Source of the DNA: Nectonema munidae | Taxonomy: Eukaryota; Nematomorpha; Nectonematoida; Nectonematidae | NCBI GenBank assembly: GCA_030549495.1 | Contig: JAUIRK010000196.1 | Span: 186,001-250,000, forward strand | DNA length: 64,000 nucleotides | Direction of reading: 5' to 3' | Shown here: positions 23,094 through 33,788 of the stretch, in pieces | Numbering within the stretch: position 1 is the stretch's first letter | How the letters are laid out: each line of letters opens with the position of its first letter | Translations under genes and position numbers: made by a program | The notes under the pieces: model-generated | What the model was told of the DNA's origin: nothing | Database searches by the model: none | Seen by the model: only the letters and a program-made list of their open reading frames with translations

Positions 23094-24080
23094 AGAAATA
23101 AAATAAGCATAGTTGATTTGGTATAAAAACAGATATTTTATTTGAAAGAGATATTTTATTTTTTCCAAAATATTTTTGAAGACAGTATCTAGAAGTAAAC
23201 TGCAAATCTGTTTGAAGCTTTCAGGTATTTTAAAACCATAAATGCTACACTTGGTTCTAAAAATGAAACCAGCATTTTCCATTTGGCATGAAAACAGATA
23301 TTTTATTTAAATTTCAAAAATATTTCTCTAGACATTAAACGTAAATCGAAGATTTGATTGACACTTTCAGACATTCTAAAATCTCTAAATGGAAAAACTG
23401 ACTTCAGAAATAAAACTAGCATGGTTGATTTGGTATAAAATAATATATTTCAAGTAAAATTAGAGAGAATATTTTTGGAGATAATTTTCAGACGTAAACC
23501 ACAAATTTGATTGACACTAGCAGTAAAACCTCTAAATGCGAAAACTGGGTTCAGAAATGAAACCAGGATGATCGATTTGGTCTAAAAATATATATTTCAT
23601 GTAAAATTTGAATGAATGTTTTTAGAAAATTTTTTTAGAAGTAAACCGCAAATTTGATTAACATTTATAGGTATTTTCACATCCTAAATATAAAAAATGA
23701 GTCCAGAAATGAAACCAGCATGGGTGATTTAGTATAAAACATATATTTTATGTAAAATTTGAAGTAATGTTTTTGGAGACAATTTTTAGAAGTAAACCGC
23801 AAATTTGATTAACACTTATAGGTATTTTCAAATTCTAAACGTAAAAAATGAGTCCAGAAATGAAACCAGCATGGCCGATTTAGTAAAACGCATATATTTT
23901 ATGTAAAATGTGAAGGAATGTTTTTGGAGACAATTTTCAGAAGTAAACCGCAAATTTGATTAATACTTATAGGTATTTTCAAATCCAAAATGTAAAAAAT
24001 GAGTCCAGAAATGAAAACAGCATGACCGATTTAGTATAAAAACATATATTTTATGTAAAATTTGAAGGTATATTTTATTA
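23094..24080. repeat. Tandem array of about 150-bp units
   Basis: Units begin AGAAATGAAACCAGCATG at 23094, 23260, 23406, 23553, 23705, 23856 and 24007 (spacings 166, 146, 147, 152, 151, 151). Each contains a GATTTGGTATAAAA-like segment, TATATTTTATGTAAAATTTG and AAGTAAACCGCAAATTTGAT. The last three units are the most alike. The segment ending a unit (TATTTTATGTAAAATTTGAA, then GGTATATTTTATT) is also found inverted next to the transposon end at 28654-28790, so the array probably belongs to that transposon family. Confidence 0.85.
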
Positions 24081-24351
24081 GACATATTTTTGATCAATCA
24101 AAATTTTGATTGACATTTTCCAAAAAGTAGCCATGATTATTGAAAAAAATAAATATATAAAGTGTTGTGCGTTCCAAACTGTATATAATTATAAATTTTC
24201 AGGGTATTATATAATATAGATCCTAAGTTATAAGTTTAAGTACAGATAATGTCAAAATTTTGCTGAAAAATTTTAATTTTTGATTTTAATTGACAGTTTT
24301 GGATATGAAGGGGTCATTCAACTACGATGAAAATGGTTTCAAAAGATGCAG

Positions 24352-24681
24352 CTAGCGATTTTAGGAAAAGTCACAAAATTTGAAGGGAATTGATTTGGAA
24401 ATTAGTCAAGTGACTACCCAGAAATTCGCTAATCATCTCTGGTATCTTGTTTCAGAGAATGTTGCTCTATTTCTGTTTGATGAAACTGATATCAGAGCAA
24501 AAATGGCTAAAATTATAATAAATTCATCGACTAAAAATAATGAAATTAATGTGAAAAAATATTGGCTTTCTAAAAACAAATTGTCTTCTTTTTTTACAGA
24601 TTTGATTCAGTCAATTTTCTACAATTAATTTTTTAGTGAAGGGGCGTTTTACGCCCCCCCCCCCAGCACTAATAGGGTTAA
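24352..24681 (+). mobile_element. 3-prime end of a non-autonomous relative of the transposase at 24690-26281
   Basis: 24384-24606 is nearly identical to 25785-26007 and encodes the same stretch, DLEISQVTTQKFANHLWYL onward to KKYWLSKNKLSSF. It then jumps to an A/T-rich segment, a C-run and the end CACTAATAGGG (24667-24677) against TTAA (24678-24681). The same end, inverted, is at 28650-28780. It looks like a deletion derivative that kept a piece of transposase, possibly together with the 150-bp array to its left. The left terminus was not found. Confidence 0.6.
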
Positions 24682-24689
24682 CAAAACAT

Positions 24690-26281
24690 TCACAGTGATG
24701 AAGAAACTGATCTTTCTTCAGAAATAGAAAAATCTTTGAAAAAAACAACTCTAACATTAACAAAAAGTTAATGTTGGAGGAATTTGCGATTTTTTTATTC
24801 CAAATCTGGCTGAGGTTTTTGACAGATGCAAAATTAGTGACAGAAATAGAATGCATATTTTGATGTCAGCTGCTGATGCTTTTCTATAGAAAATCTTATA
24901 ATAAATCGCACTTCTTTTCAAAGATTAAGAAAAAAATTTAGAGAAGAAAGAACCCATCATATTAGACAAACCAAGATATTATTTTGCATTGGGATGGAAA
25001 ACCCAGAATCAAGCCAAAAATTCAATAGGTTTGCTATTATAACAACATTTCTTGGAAAAGAACAATTGCTGGAAATTCCCAAAATTAAATCAAGCTCTGG
25101 AGAAAATCAAACATTAGCCAAGCAATTAAAAATTGGAATATTTTAGATAAAGTTGAAGCACTTTGCTTTGATACAACAGCTAGCAACACAGGTCAAAATA
25201 ATGGCGTATGCACAATTATTCAAAAAATGTTAAGCGTGAATTGTTATATCTACCTTGTAGGCATCATATTTTTGAATTAGTTTTGAAGAGTTGTTTTGAT
25301 TTACTAATGAAACCCACTTCTGCTCGTGATATGATTCTCTTCAAAAAATTTAAGAAAAATTGGCACGCAATAGATAAAAAAAGTATATAACAGGCATAGA
25401 TAAAATTTCTGATCATAATTATGATCGCTGTGAAATTTCTAAATTTGTCAAATATCATCTTTCTCAAAACAATCAGATAAAAGATGTTTATAAAGAGCTA
25501 CTAAAACTCACATTAATATTTATTGGTGAAGTTCATGGCAATGAAATATTATTTTGTAGACCTGGTGCCGTCAGCCATGCAAGATAGATGTCCAAAGCAA
25601 TTTATGTTTTTAAAATTTTTATGTTTCAAAATGAGTTTAAAATGGAATTGTCACAAATTAACTCTATAACAAGAATATGCGTTTTTCTTGCTCTTATCTA
25701 CGTTCCTGCATGATTTACTTGTCCTAATGCAATTAAAGCGCCATACCACGACTTCAGTGTTATGCTCAAGCTCATAAAGTTTCAGGAAATTGATTTGGAA
25801 ATTAGTCAAGTGACTTCCGAGAAATTCGCTAATCATCTCTGGTATCTTGTTTCAGAGAATGTTGCTCTATCTCTGTTTGATGAAACTGATATCAGAGCAA
25901 AAATGGCTAAAATTATAATAAATTCATCGACTAAAAATAATGAAATTAATGTGAAAAAATATTGGCTTCCTAAAAACAAATTGTCTTCTTTTTTAACTTT
26001 AGATTTTTCTTCATTAGCAAATTTATTTACAAAAAAATTTTCTGCGCGATTTTCAATCAGTACAGTCTTTCTCAATGAAGATCCTTTGTTATGGAAAGAA
26101 AGGTCTTGTTTTAAAGAAGGTTTAGAAAAAGTTTGTAGTTGTAAATGATGTTGCAGAAAGAGGAATAAAGCTCATAGAAGATTATTATAATATCCTTACA
26201 AATGATGAAAAAACAAAACAATTTGTTCTTCAAAATGTCGCTAAAAAAAGAAAAATTATCCAAAATTTACCAAAGACTTAA
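24690..26281 (+). pseudogene. Transposase of an unclassified RNase-H-like family, broken
   Basis: Frames in order: DEETDLSSEIEK; GICDFFIPNLAEVFDRCKIS and DRNRMHILMSAADAF; INRTSFQRLRKKFREER; LHWDGK (first Asp candidate); FAIITTFLGKEQLLEIPK; ALCFDTTASNTGQNNG (second Asp); KRELLYLPCRHHIFELVLK (C-R-H-H); then 25762-26148 with EISQVTSEKFANHLWYLVSE; finally NDVAERGIKLIEDYYNILTN and the stop at 26279-26281. AATAAA follows near 26309. This motif series is one I know from many uncharacterised animal proteins; the Asp, Asp, C-x-H-H and terminal AERG layout recalls hAT enzymes, but I know no firm superfamily name. Several frameshifts and stops break this copy; the longest open part is 128 codons. Confidence 0.7.
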
Positions 26282-26429
26282 TGTTATCTTGTTCATATAG
26301 TTTTTTGCAATAAAGATACATTTTTTTAATTCCAAAAATTCTGTTATTCCTTTCTTCTCTGAGGGTCGCCTTAGATTTTTTAAAAAAGGTCAAATTTTCA
26401 AAATTAATTTGTTTTAGACGTATAAAAAG

Positions 26430-26880
26430 AATTAAATTGTGGGAGCAACAAAATTAATGATTTTAATTTTTAGTTTATACTTAAGGGCCACCCTTCTATA
26501 TATGCATTTAGAATCAAGGATAAAGTTTTTACATATCAAAAAATTAGGAAGATGATCGGAAATATCGATCATAATATTATCTGAAAAACTACCTTGTAAA
26601 TACAAATTTATAAAAAGATGAACAAAATTTTCTAGCATGTTATTATAAAAATTAGAAACAGTGTACAAATATTAATTTTATTAAAATCAACAATAAAATC
26701 ACCTAAAACAAAAGTTATTTCATTTTTGTTAACACATTTTAATAAACTTTTAATTTCAATTAAAAAAAGTTTTGTTTCGTTTAAAACTAGTTATGTTAAT
26801 TAAATATGTGTTTTAAGGTTACTAATAATATCAATATCAATACTTGATAATTTCATCTGAAGAAGAATTCAATGAGAGTT
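26430..26880 (-). mobile_element. LINE ORF2 endonuclease C-terminal fragment
   Basis: Minus-strand frames read LSSIDIDIISNLKTHI, a decayed GDF-VDFNK (normally GDFN), TVSNFYNNMLENFVHLFINL and DNIMIDISDHLPNFLICKNF. SDHLP is the last conserved block of apurinic-type LINE endonucleases. It follows, in the same orientation, the endonuclease start at 27830-28110, so both may be one interrupted element. Truncated and frame-broken. Confidence 0.65.
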
Positions 26881-26969
26881 CATTATATTGGTAAATCAAA
26901 TTTTAATTAAAACCATGCATTTATTCGTTACTTGATATTTGGCTGACAGAAATCTGGAGGAAAATAATA

Positions 26970-27477
26970 TACCGTATATTTCGGTGTATAAGTCGACCTT
27001 TAAGCACCCCAAAATTAAGGGTCGACTTATATATCAGTAACAAAAAGCTCTATGGTTAGCTTAAGTATAAAAAAATATTTAAAGAATTTTATCTGGTTAG
27101 TAGGAGAGTTAGGAAATAGCTAAATTAGAGAGAAAAAGAAATGAAAGTATATGAGTATGTAAACTATAGGGATTTATGTAAATACTACCTTGTATATTAT
27201 TTCATATTGTACGTAGGACAACAATTGTAATAACATATCGGTAGTCTTTAATTAATGCCCGGTGTTTTATATATGGTAACTTTTACACCGCTGCTTAGAT
27301 TAGCCGATAACTTAGGCGAGTTTCGTATTTCAACTTTTACACGGTGTAGCCGATGATTTAGGCAGTTCTGTATTTTAGAGGTTGACTTATACCTCAGATA
27401 TTAGCAAAAATTATAAATTACTCCCATTTTGAGGGTCGACTTATCTGTAGGTCGACTTTTACAGAGAAATAAAACTT
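26970..27477. mobile_element. MITE with ACCGTATATTTCGG...GTCGAC ends
   Basis: The left end TACCGTATATTTCGGTGTAT, then AAGTCGACC, and the inverted right end (GTCGACTTTTACAGAGAAAT) correspond. GGTCGACTTAT motifs also recur at 27024-27034 and 27433-27443. About 500 bp, no coding. It interrupts the LINE fragments. Ends of this kind are widespread in animal genomes; superfamily not decided. Confidence 0.5.
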
Positions 27478-27539
27478 ATCAATTTTTTTCACGAGAATTA
27501 CTTATCGATATTTAGAATTCTGTAACTTTAGTTTTTTAT

Positions 27540-27822
27540 AATCAATTTGAGTGGTGCTCTCACGTTCCGATGCCAGCAGAGACCTCAAATTAAGAGTCCT
27601 CTTGGTCTAAGATTCACCCGTCCAGATGAGATAGATATTTCTTCCCCTCGATGCAAAATCCACTCAAAAAAATTAAATTATTAAAAGTTTAGAGTAAATT
27701 TTAAATCCAGTAAAATAGGTATTTGATGTCGAGGGGTCAACATGGGTCCAGCCAAAAAACTGGGGGAGGGGGGGGGGGGGGCATGCCCCCCCCTTCCCGC
27801 CCTTAAAACCGCCACTGTTTGG
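27540..27822. mobile_element. hAT-type MITE remnant with long G-run
   Basis: The right end reads CCCGCCCTTAAAACCGCCAC followed by TG, the inverse of the common hAT end CAGTGGCGGTTT. Inside is a run of about 20 G (27763-27781) followed by GCATGCCCCCCCC. It directly abuts LINE sequence at 27823. The left end and target duplication were not identified. Confidence 0.5.
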
Positions 27823-28576
27823 GGGCTTATAAATTAAAATAACTTTGAATTTAATTTCATAAGTGATATTAACTACCATATATTCAAATGTGGTAAAAGC
27901 AAAATTGGTAGATACTAATTCAAATGCATATTTTTTTTAATATAAAGTCCAAGTCCTCCAACTTTTGATTCATTCCGTTGTAAGTTTATAAATACAAATC
28001 CTTCCATATCACAACCATGTTTAAGTTTGCATATTTCTGTTAAACAAAGAATATCTACTCTCGATACACCAATTTCATCAAATAACTTTTAAATCATGAA
28101 AAATTTGTATTTAGACTATGACAGTTTAAATGAAATATTCATAAATAGTTTAAAGATTGATTTTCAAAAATTTCAATTTTTCTTTAAGACATTCAACTGT
28201 ATAAGCGTAAAAATCAATGTTATCATCTTTACTAATAAGATATTCTTTTGAAATTATACTTAATTTATTCATTTATTGATGAATTTGAAACATATTTAGT
28301 TTTTAATATATTCTATATTACTTTTTCTAAGAGGCAATTTAAGTCAAAGGCATTATGATTAAAAGTATTCACTTTTTTAAAAATACAATTTGTACATTTA
28401 TATAAATCAGCCTTATTTGAGACTTTGCAGGATTCAGATTTATGATTACCTGAGCAAAATTTACAAATAGGGCTTGATATATTTTTGCAAGTAGAAGAAA
28501 TATGCTCAAAATTACAAGAGATACTAGACGGTTTAAAATGAATAAAAATCAAAGATAAAGTGTCATCGACAGTCAA
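27823..28576 (-). mobile_element. LINE fragment: ORF1 zinc knuckle and ORF2 endonuclease start
   Basis: Minus strand. 28576-28313 encodes 87 residues with CKFCSGNHKSESC followed by KCTNC, a CCHC-type knuckle typical of the gag-like ORF1 of I/Jockey LINEs. Downstream frames read VSRVDILCLTEICK, then GFVFINLQRNESKVGGLGLY, IKKNMHLN, and MVVNITYEIKFKVILIYKPP. This is the N-terminal half of an apurinic-type endonuclease (T/N-E catalytic block, then GG-G-Y, then Y+PP). Broken by several stops; interrupted at 27822 by a hAT MITE. Confidence 0.75.
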
Positions 28577-28649
28577 TATATAGATAATCTTAAAATCATA
28601 GATAATTTGCCACTTTCCAGCTTTTTAAACATGATTCGACTCTATGACA

Positions 28650-28790
28650 TTAACCCTATTAGTGTGGGAGGCGTAAAACCTTCACAAAAAAATTAATTGT
28701 ACAAAATGGCTGAATCATATCCCTAATGTCAATAAAATATACCTTCACATTTTTTACATAAAATATAAGTTTTTATACTTAAAACTAAAC
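28650..28790 (-). mobile_element. Second end of the CCCTATTAGTG family
   Basis: TTAA (28650-28653) then CCCTATTAGTGTGGGAGGCG, then sequence that is the reverse complement of 24600-24677 and of a tail unit of the 150-bp array. It shows that array tail, A/T segment and terminus belong together. Orientation is opposite to 24352-24681. Confidence 0.6.
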
Positions 28791-28899
28791 GCAAGGTTCG
28801 CAAAGTAAAGTTACTTTGATCGTCATTTTGTGTTAATGAAAAAGTAATAAAACAAATCCCTTTTCTTTTTTTCAAAATCTTATTTCTCACTTTTAATCT

Positions 28900-28972
28900 T
28901 TTTTTCTACCCACACTGGGCCCCGCGCATCCATTTTGCATAGGGCCCCGCAAACACTAGGGCCGGCCCTGAT
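28900..28972. mobile_element. hAT-type end, CAGGGCCGGCCC
   Basis: GGGGCCCTATGC and TTTGCGGGGCC lie inside the inverted terminus CACTAGGGCCGGCCCTG (28955-28971). CAGGGCCGGCCCTAG is a known type of hAT end in invertebrates. The matching left end was not seen. It abuts the LINE RT fragment that starts near 28980. Confidence 0.5.
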
Positions 28973-28979
28973 AAAATTT

Positions 28980-30080
28980 ATAGTGAATATTATTATCCTG
29001 ATAAACTTAAAATAGCAAAAGTATTTGCAGTATATAAATCGGGCGATAAATCTAGTTTCTCGAATTACAGACCGATTAGTATATTGCTTTATATTGGTAA
29101 ACTTTTTGAAAAAATAATTTTCAATAAAATGATTTATTATTTAAACAAATATAATGGACTCACTTCCAGAAGGTTTGGTTTTAGGTCAGGCTTATCTACT
29201 CAATTTGCAATTGCTTAACTAACTAATCATTAATATCATAGATAACACTGAAAATGGATATCAAAAAACTTTTACTATTTTCATTGACTTTTCCAAAGCC
29301 TTTGATATGGTTAATCATAGTATTCTTTTGGAAAAATTACATCATTATGTTTTTAGAGATAAATTTTTAAAGCTATTAAAAAGTTATCTTTACAATCAAT
29401 TAAATATCAGTCAATTGATTGCAACAACGACGTATTAGATCGGAAAACTCTGTACAACTAAATTTAAATTTCTTGTTTTTCGTAAATATAACAAAAAAAT
29501 GAATCTTTCTTTGAAATTAAGCAATTCTTATATTTTAAAATCCGACAACTGTAATTATTTAGGAGTAACAATTGATACTTAGCTGAATTTTTCTTATTTT
29601 TATGATAAATTACTCAAAGAGGTCTCCAAAGCAATAGCTGTGCTTTTTAAAATGAAAAATCTTCTTGATATTAAAACTAGATTAAACCTAAATTATGCGT
29701 TATTTCATTCTTAACTTATTTACTGTAATTTTACATGGTGTTTTGTTAATTCATCTAAATTAAAATTGTTATAAAAAAAACAAGACAGACCTGTTTAAAT
29801 CATTTATAATGCAACTTCTGCAGTAATACGAAATAAATTCCAAATACCTATTCTTTATAAATGTGTAAACATGAATGTAAATATGAAAATATTCGAGTTA
29901 TTAAATATAATTTATGAAATAAAAACTATATGCGTAATATCAGATACAAATATGCTAGAAGTAACAATTTTTTTTTCAAAAAATCAATTAAAGTTTGGAA
30001 TTCTGTACCTTTACATTTAAGACATTTAAAAAGCATAAAGATGTTAAAAAGTAAGTGTATAAAATTTTTATTTTTATTTT
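28980..30080 (+). mobile_element. LINE reverse-transcriptase fragment, plus strand
   Basis: Frames read KLKIAKVFAVYKSGDKSSFS, NYRPISIL, IGKLFEKIIFNKMIYYLNKY, TSRRFGFRSGLSTQFA, FIDFSKAFDMVNHSILLEKL, then (after loss of the YADD active-site part) DNCNYLGVTID and finally VWNSVPLHLRHLKS near the 3-prime end. This is the fingers, palm and C-terminal part of a Jockey/CR1-type ORF2. Several stops and an internal deletion removing the catalytic YADD block show that it is dead. Opposite in orientation to the LINE pieces at 26430-28576, so a separate copy. Confidence 0.82.
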
Positions 30081-30695
30081 AAAATTTCGATATTGTTTTC
30101 TTTTTTATACATTTTAGAATACCTGAATTCTTTTTTCTCAATTATTCAACTTGGTTACTGTTTTTGGATCAATACTTCTATACTTATACCTCATTCCATC
30201 CAGTTAATACGTGGTTTGTTTATTTGTCAATTATTCAACATGGTTTCCGTTTTTGTATCAACACTTCTATTATTTCCTTCCTACTACTCATACCTCATTC
30301 CATCCATTTTTATATAATTTTGTTTTGTTTTAATTGTCAACTGTTTATATTTATATTTTTATGTTTATGATATGTGTATCTTATATGCGTATTTTTATTA
30401 TGATAATTTCTTGTGTAAATGGAAAATGATATGTTTGTGGATTTTTTAAGCCTTCCCATTATATTCACTTTTTTTCTGCTTAAATTTTCAAATCTCAGGA
30501 TTTTACTCTCCACTTTTTAAATCATTTTTCATATTTGTAGATAGCACATAGAATTTTTTCCAATATTCTTGTTTTATTTTATGTTTGGTGAGACAATAAC
30601 CTATCTGGTTGGCTCCACCATGTTCTTATATTATTATAATTTTTATTCCTCTGATAAAAATGGTATTCCATAGTATGCTTTTTAAACACGTGTAC
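30081..30695. other. Non-coding A/T-rich spacer
   Basis: TTTTTA-rich sequence with a short internal duplication (CCTCATTCCATCCA near 30190 and 30293). No gene. Confidence 0.45.
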
Positions 30696-32896
30696 TAGAG
30701 ATGTATCGGATGTGAAATTTTTTATATCCGCGGATGCGGATGCGGATGCGGATATCTCACTTGACATCCGAAAGGATGCGAATGCGGATCAATAAATTTA
30801 TATTAATGCGGATGCGGATGCGGACATTATACTTTTTAATATAACAAGCCTTTGTTTAACTTTATTTGTTTACAACTTGGCAAACTAAAAAATTTATTTA
30901 CAATAATTAAATTTTATCATAGGTAAGTTTTTTTTGATAAATAAAATTTTTTCAACTTTGTCTCCTAGAAGTCTTTTTCTTTTATTGGTATAAATGTTTC
31001 CAGCAGTACTGAAAAGCTGTTCGCTTTGCACGGTGCTAGGAGGACAAACGAGATATTGGAATGCAATTTTTGATAAAAATGGATACTGTTTTTCTTTAAT
31101 TCTCCACCAATCCAAACTATGTATAGTTGTACCATTGATTCTTTTCTCTTTTTGATATCTCATTATTTCTCCACCACAAACATTATCTTCGTTTTCTTGT
31201 TCATTTTCTTCTTCACTATCAGAATTTAACATAGAATTCATCACTTCATTTATGGTAGTAAAATTTTCATTAATACTTTTTTTCATCTTTTTACAGCTTG
31301 ACATTTGAGATTGATTATCTTCTTTATCTTCATATAAATTAAAAAGGAAATTCTTCACATTACTTGTTATTTCAGAGACAGTAAAAAATTTACTTTTAAA
31401 TCTTGGATCAAGAAAAGTAGCTACGGTGTAAAATTCTTCATTTTCAATTTCACCAAATCTAACTTTGATTTCAGAATTCATCTTTTCTTTCATTACATGA
31501 ATAATTTTCGTTATATCTTTATCTTGATTAAAATTGGTAATTTTTTCATATTCATCTTCTTCTTCCTCATGTACCCATATTTTTTCTCCAGTATTTTGAT
31601 ATGTTAATGTTTTTTTTAAGGCAACAATATTGGGGATAACTTCTGAAATTGAAGATGATGTGTAGCTGAGTTTTTTTGTTATTTCCTCATATGGATCCAA
31701 GACGTCAACTATTTTTTTCATTAAAAGCCACTCAAAGTTGTTTATCTGCTTAACTTTAACATTTGTAGCACATAACGAATCTTTTACTTCGAGTAATCTT
31801 TTCAACATGTAAAATGTGCTATTCCACCTAGTAGGTGTGTCATTCAAGATTGAAACTTTTGGAAAGTTTAAACGATCTTGAATTTTTTTTAATTCATCCT
31901 GTGCCATAATAGAATGATGAAAATGAGAGCCTATATCACGACTTTTTTTTAATAGGTTTTCTATTTCAACATGGGATGTTAAACCATACTTAACAACTTG
32001 TTGAATTTTATGAATAGCACAGTCTAAACTTCTCAAATTACAAAGATTTAGTGCTTTTTTAATGTTACTTCCACCATCACGCAATACACAATGAACATGT
32101 TTGTTTTCTATCTTCCAACTTTCAAGCGTTTTAAGAAATACTTGAGAAATATATTCGCCAGTATGACGTTCTTCAAGCGGATGTGCGGCTAAAACTAAAT
32201 TCACTTTCTCTAAACCTTGTATTGTATGAGCTGTTATGCTCAAGAGTGAAACACCAGCAACACTATCAGACCAAATATCTGTTGTAAAAGATATTTTAGT
32301 TTCTTTTCCTTCAAATATAATTTTTTCCACGTTTTTTTTCACAGATTCATAAATTTATGAATTATGATTTATGAGCTGCTGCTTAGTGCTTATTATGCTG
32401 CACTATTATATCTAACATCATGTTATCTATGACTTGAAAAACGTGCTCTTCTGTTTGTATTGTTGCCCTTTCATTTTCTCTTTAGATTGCAATGCCGTAT
32501 ATGAGGAGGCATATTGCAATTTTTATTCTCTAAATTTTTTTCCTATCAATTCTACCTCTTTGCAGTGTTACATAATTAACTAGACTGTGAAGCAGTACGC
32601 TACACTAACACATTACACTAAATTGGATATATCGCTTGCGACTCATCTAACGCAATGACATCTCTCAAATAAATCCGAGTAACTTAATACTTTGTTATCT
32701 ATAAATTTGCATCTAATATGCTGTACTATTTGACTTAGGTAATGTAAAACAGGTATTAGAATCTTATTGCGGATGCGGATGCGGATGCGGATTTCAACAT
32801 CAAAAGAACCGCGGATGAGGATGCGGAGCGGATGTTTGTTTTTTTGCGGATGATCCGCATATGAGGAAGCGAATGCGGATATCCGATACATCTCTA
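30696..32896 (-). mobile_element. Young hAT element with perfect 8-bp target duplication
   Basis: The ends TAGAGATGTATCGGAT (30696-30711) and its exact inverse (32881-32896) are flanked on both sides by ACGTGTAC (30688-30695 and 32897-32904), a perfect 8-bp hAT duplication. Just inside both ends are runs of GCGGAT hexamers (about 30729-30830 and 32768-32880), plausible transposase-binding arrays. It carries a 482-codon open frame on the minus strand. Intact ends and duplication plus a long frame make this the youngest element in the window. Confidence 0.93.
30894..32342 (-). CDS. hAT transposase (ZBED-like), N-terminus missing
   Basis: Uninterrupted 482-codon frame. Residues in order: TTDIWSD at about 20-26 (first catalytic Asp), VLRDGGSN at about 87-94 (second Asp), CAIHKIQQVVKYG, the family signature TRWNSTFYML near 170, FLDPRFK near 322, an acidic insert (SDSEEENEQENED), and the C-terminal dimerisation block PPSTVQSEQLFSTAG with the expected catalytic Glu, followed by NKRKRLLGDKVEKILFI. 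The frame opens after a stop at a GTG with no ATG near; family members have about 100 or more further residues with a BED zinc finger. So the 5-prime coding part is either deleted or in an upstream exon I cannot recognise between 32342 and 32757. Confidence 0.9.
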   Translation of the reverse strand: MKKNVEKIIFEGKETKISFTTDIWSDSVAGVSLLSITAHTIQGLEKVNLVLAAHPLEERHTGEYISQVFLKTLESWKIENKHVHCVLRDGGSNIKKALNLCNLRSLDCAIHKIQQVVKYGLTSHVEIENLLKKSRDIGSHFHHSIMAQDELKKIQDRLNFPKVSILNDTPTRWNSTFYMLKRLLEVKDSLCATNVKVKQINNFEWLLMKKIVDVLDPYEEITKKLSYTSSSISEVIPNIVALKKTLTYQNTGEKIWVHEEEEDEYEKITNFNQDKDITKIIHVMKEKMNSEIKVRFGEIENEEFYTVATFLDPRFKSKFFTVSEITSNVKNFLFNLYEDKEDNQSQMSSCKKMKKSINENFTTINEVMNSMLNSDSEEENEQENEDNVCGGEIMRYQKEKRINGTTIHSLDWWRIKEKQYPFLSKIAFQYLVCPPSTVQSEQLFSTAGNIYTNKRKRLLGDKVEKILFIKKNLPMIKFNYCK

Positions 32897-32917
32897 ACGT
32901 GTACTATCTCTTAAAAC

Positions 32918-33482
32918 GGGAGATGTTCATTAGAGTGACAAATCAAAACAGTGACATCATTTGTCATCAAAAGGGTCACATAATTTGTCACTATTAAAAT
33001 AGCGATTAACAAATAGTTGAATGTTTTTATTGAAGAACAAAAACAAATGAAAATAAGTGATTAAATGTTTAATAATTAATTTTCATCAGTAGTAACATTG
33101 TCATCCCTAACATTAGTTTCATTGACCTTTGCTGCACCAAATTGAAAATTGTATGCAATGCCTCATCAAGAGAAGCAGTTCCATATCTAGCTATAACATT
33201 AACACGTTTTTTAATTTTTTTCTCCTTTATAAGTGCTTTATTTTATATAATATTTTTCTAAGTTATATTTTTTGTTTCGTAATCCAGTTTTCAACAGTTT
33301 GCATAGACTGTAGCGTAAAAAAATTAATAAGCAACAACAATATAATAATACTTTAGTCAATTTTTTGTTATGTCACTCTTTTGAATTTCCTTATATTGTG
33401 TCACTCTTTTGAATTTTGGTATATTTTGTCATTCTTTTGTCATGTCACTCTTTTGATTTGTCACTCTTTTGATAATAACCCC
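32918..33482. mobile_element. Fold-back MITE built from AGTGACA iterons
   Basis: The right arm has GTCACTCTTTTGA five times between about 33370 and 33476. The left arm holds the inverse, AGAGTGACAAATCAAAACAG and TCATCAAAAGGGTCAC. The outermost sequences also mirror (GGGGTTATTATCAAAAGAGT at the right, inverted; GGGAGATGTTCATTAGAGTG at the left). No coding inside. It abuts the duplication of the hAT element, so the hAT inserted next to it. Confidence 0.65.
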
Positions 33483-33788
33483 TTAAAACACATAATTGGA
33501 AATAATAAAAGTACGTGTCATAAGCGTCCACCCATACACTTTTATTTTTAAGCACCATTTGATTATGAAAAACCTTAAAAATCATAAAACTTTCCCTAAA
33601 GTTTTTCCAGAAAACCTAGTTTAATGGAAAAAGGTACCTTATGTGATGTCATACATGCATATTTATAATTACATTTATCACAATATATCCATAAAAGGCT
33701 TTAATAATAAAGAAATCAACTTTACTAATTTTGAAATAACTACTTGAACTTATGTCTCCACTGAACACAAAGTAACTTTACTGCTTAA

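Noticed and set aside
30579-30767. Minus-strand frame with SASASASAD repeat
   Set aside because: It is just translation of the GCGGAT array at the hAT end.
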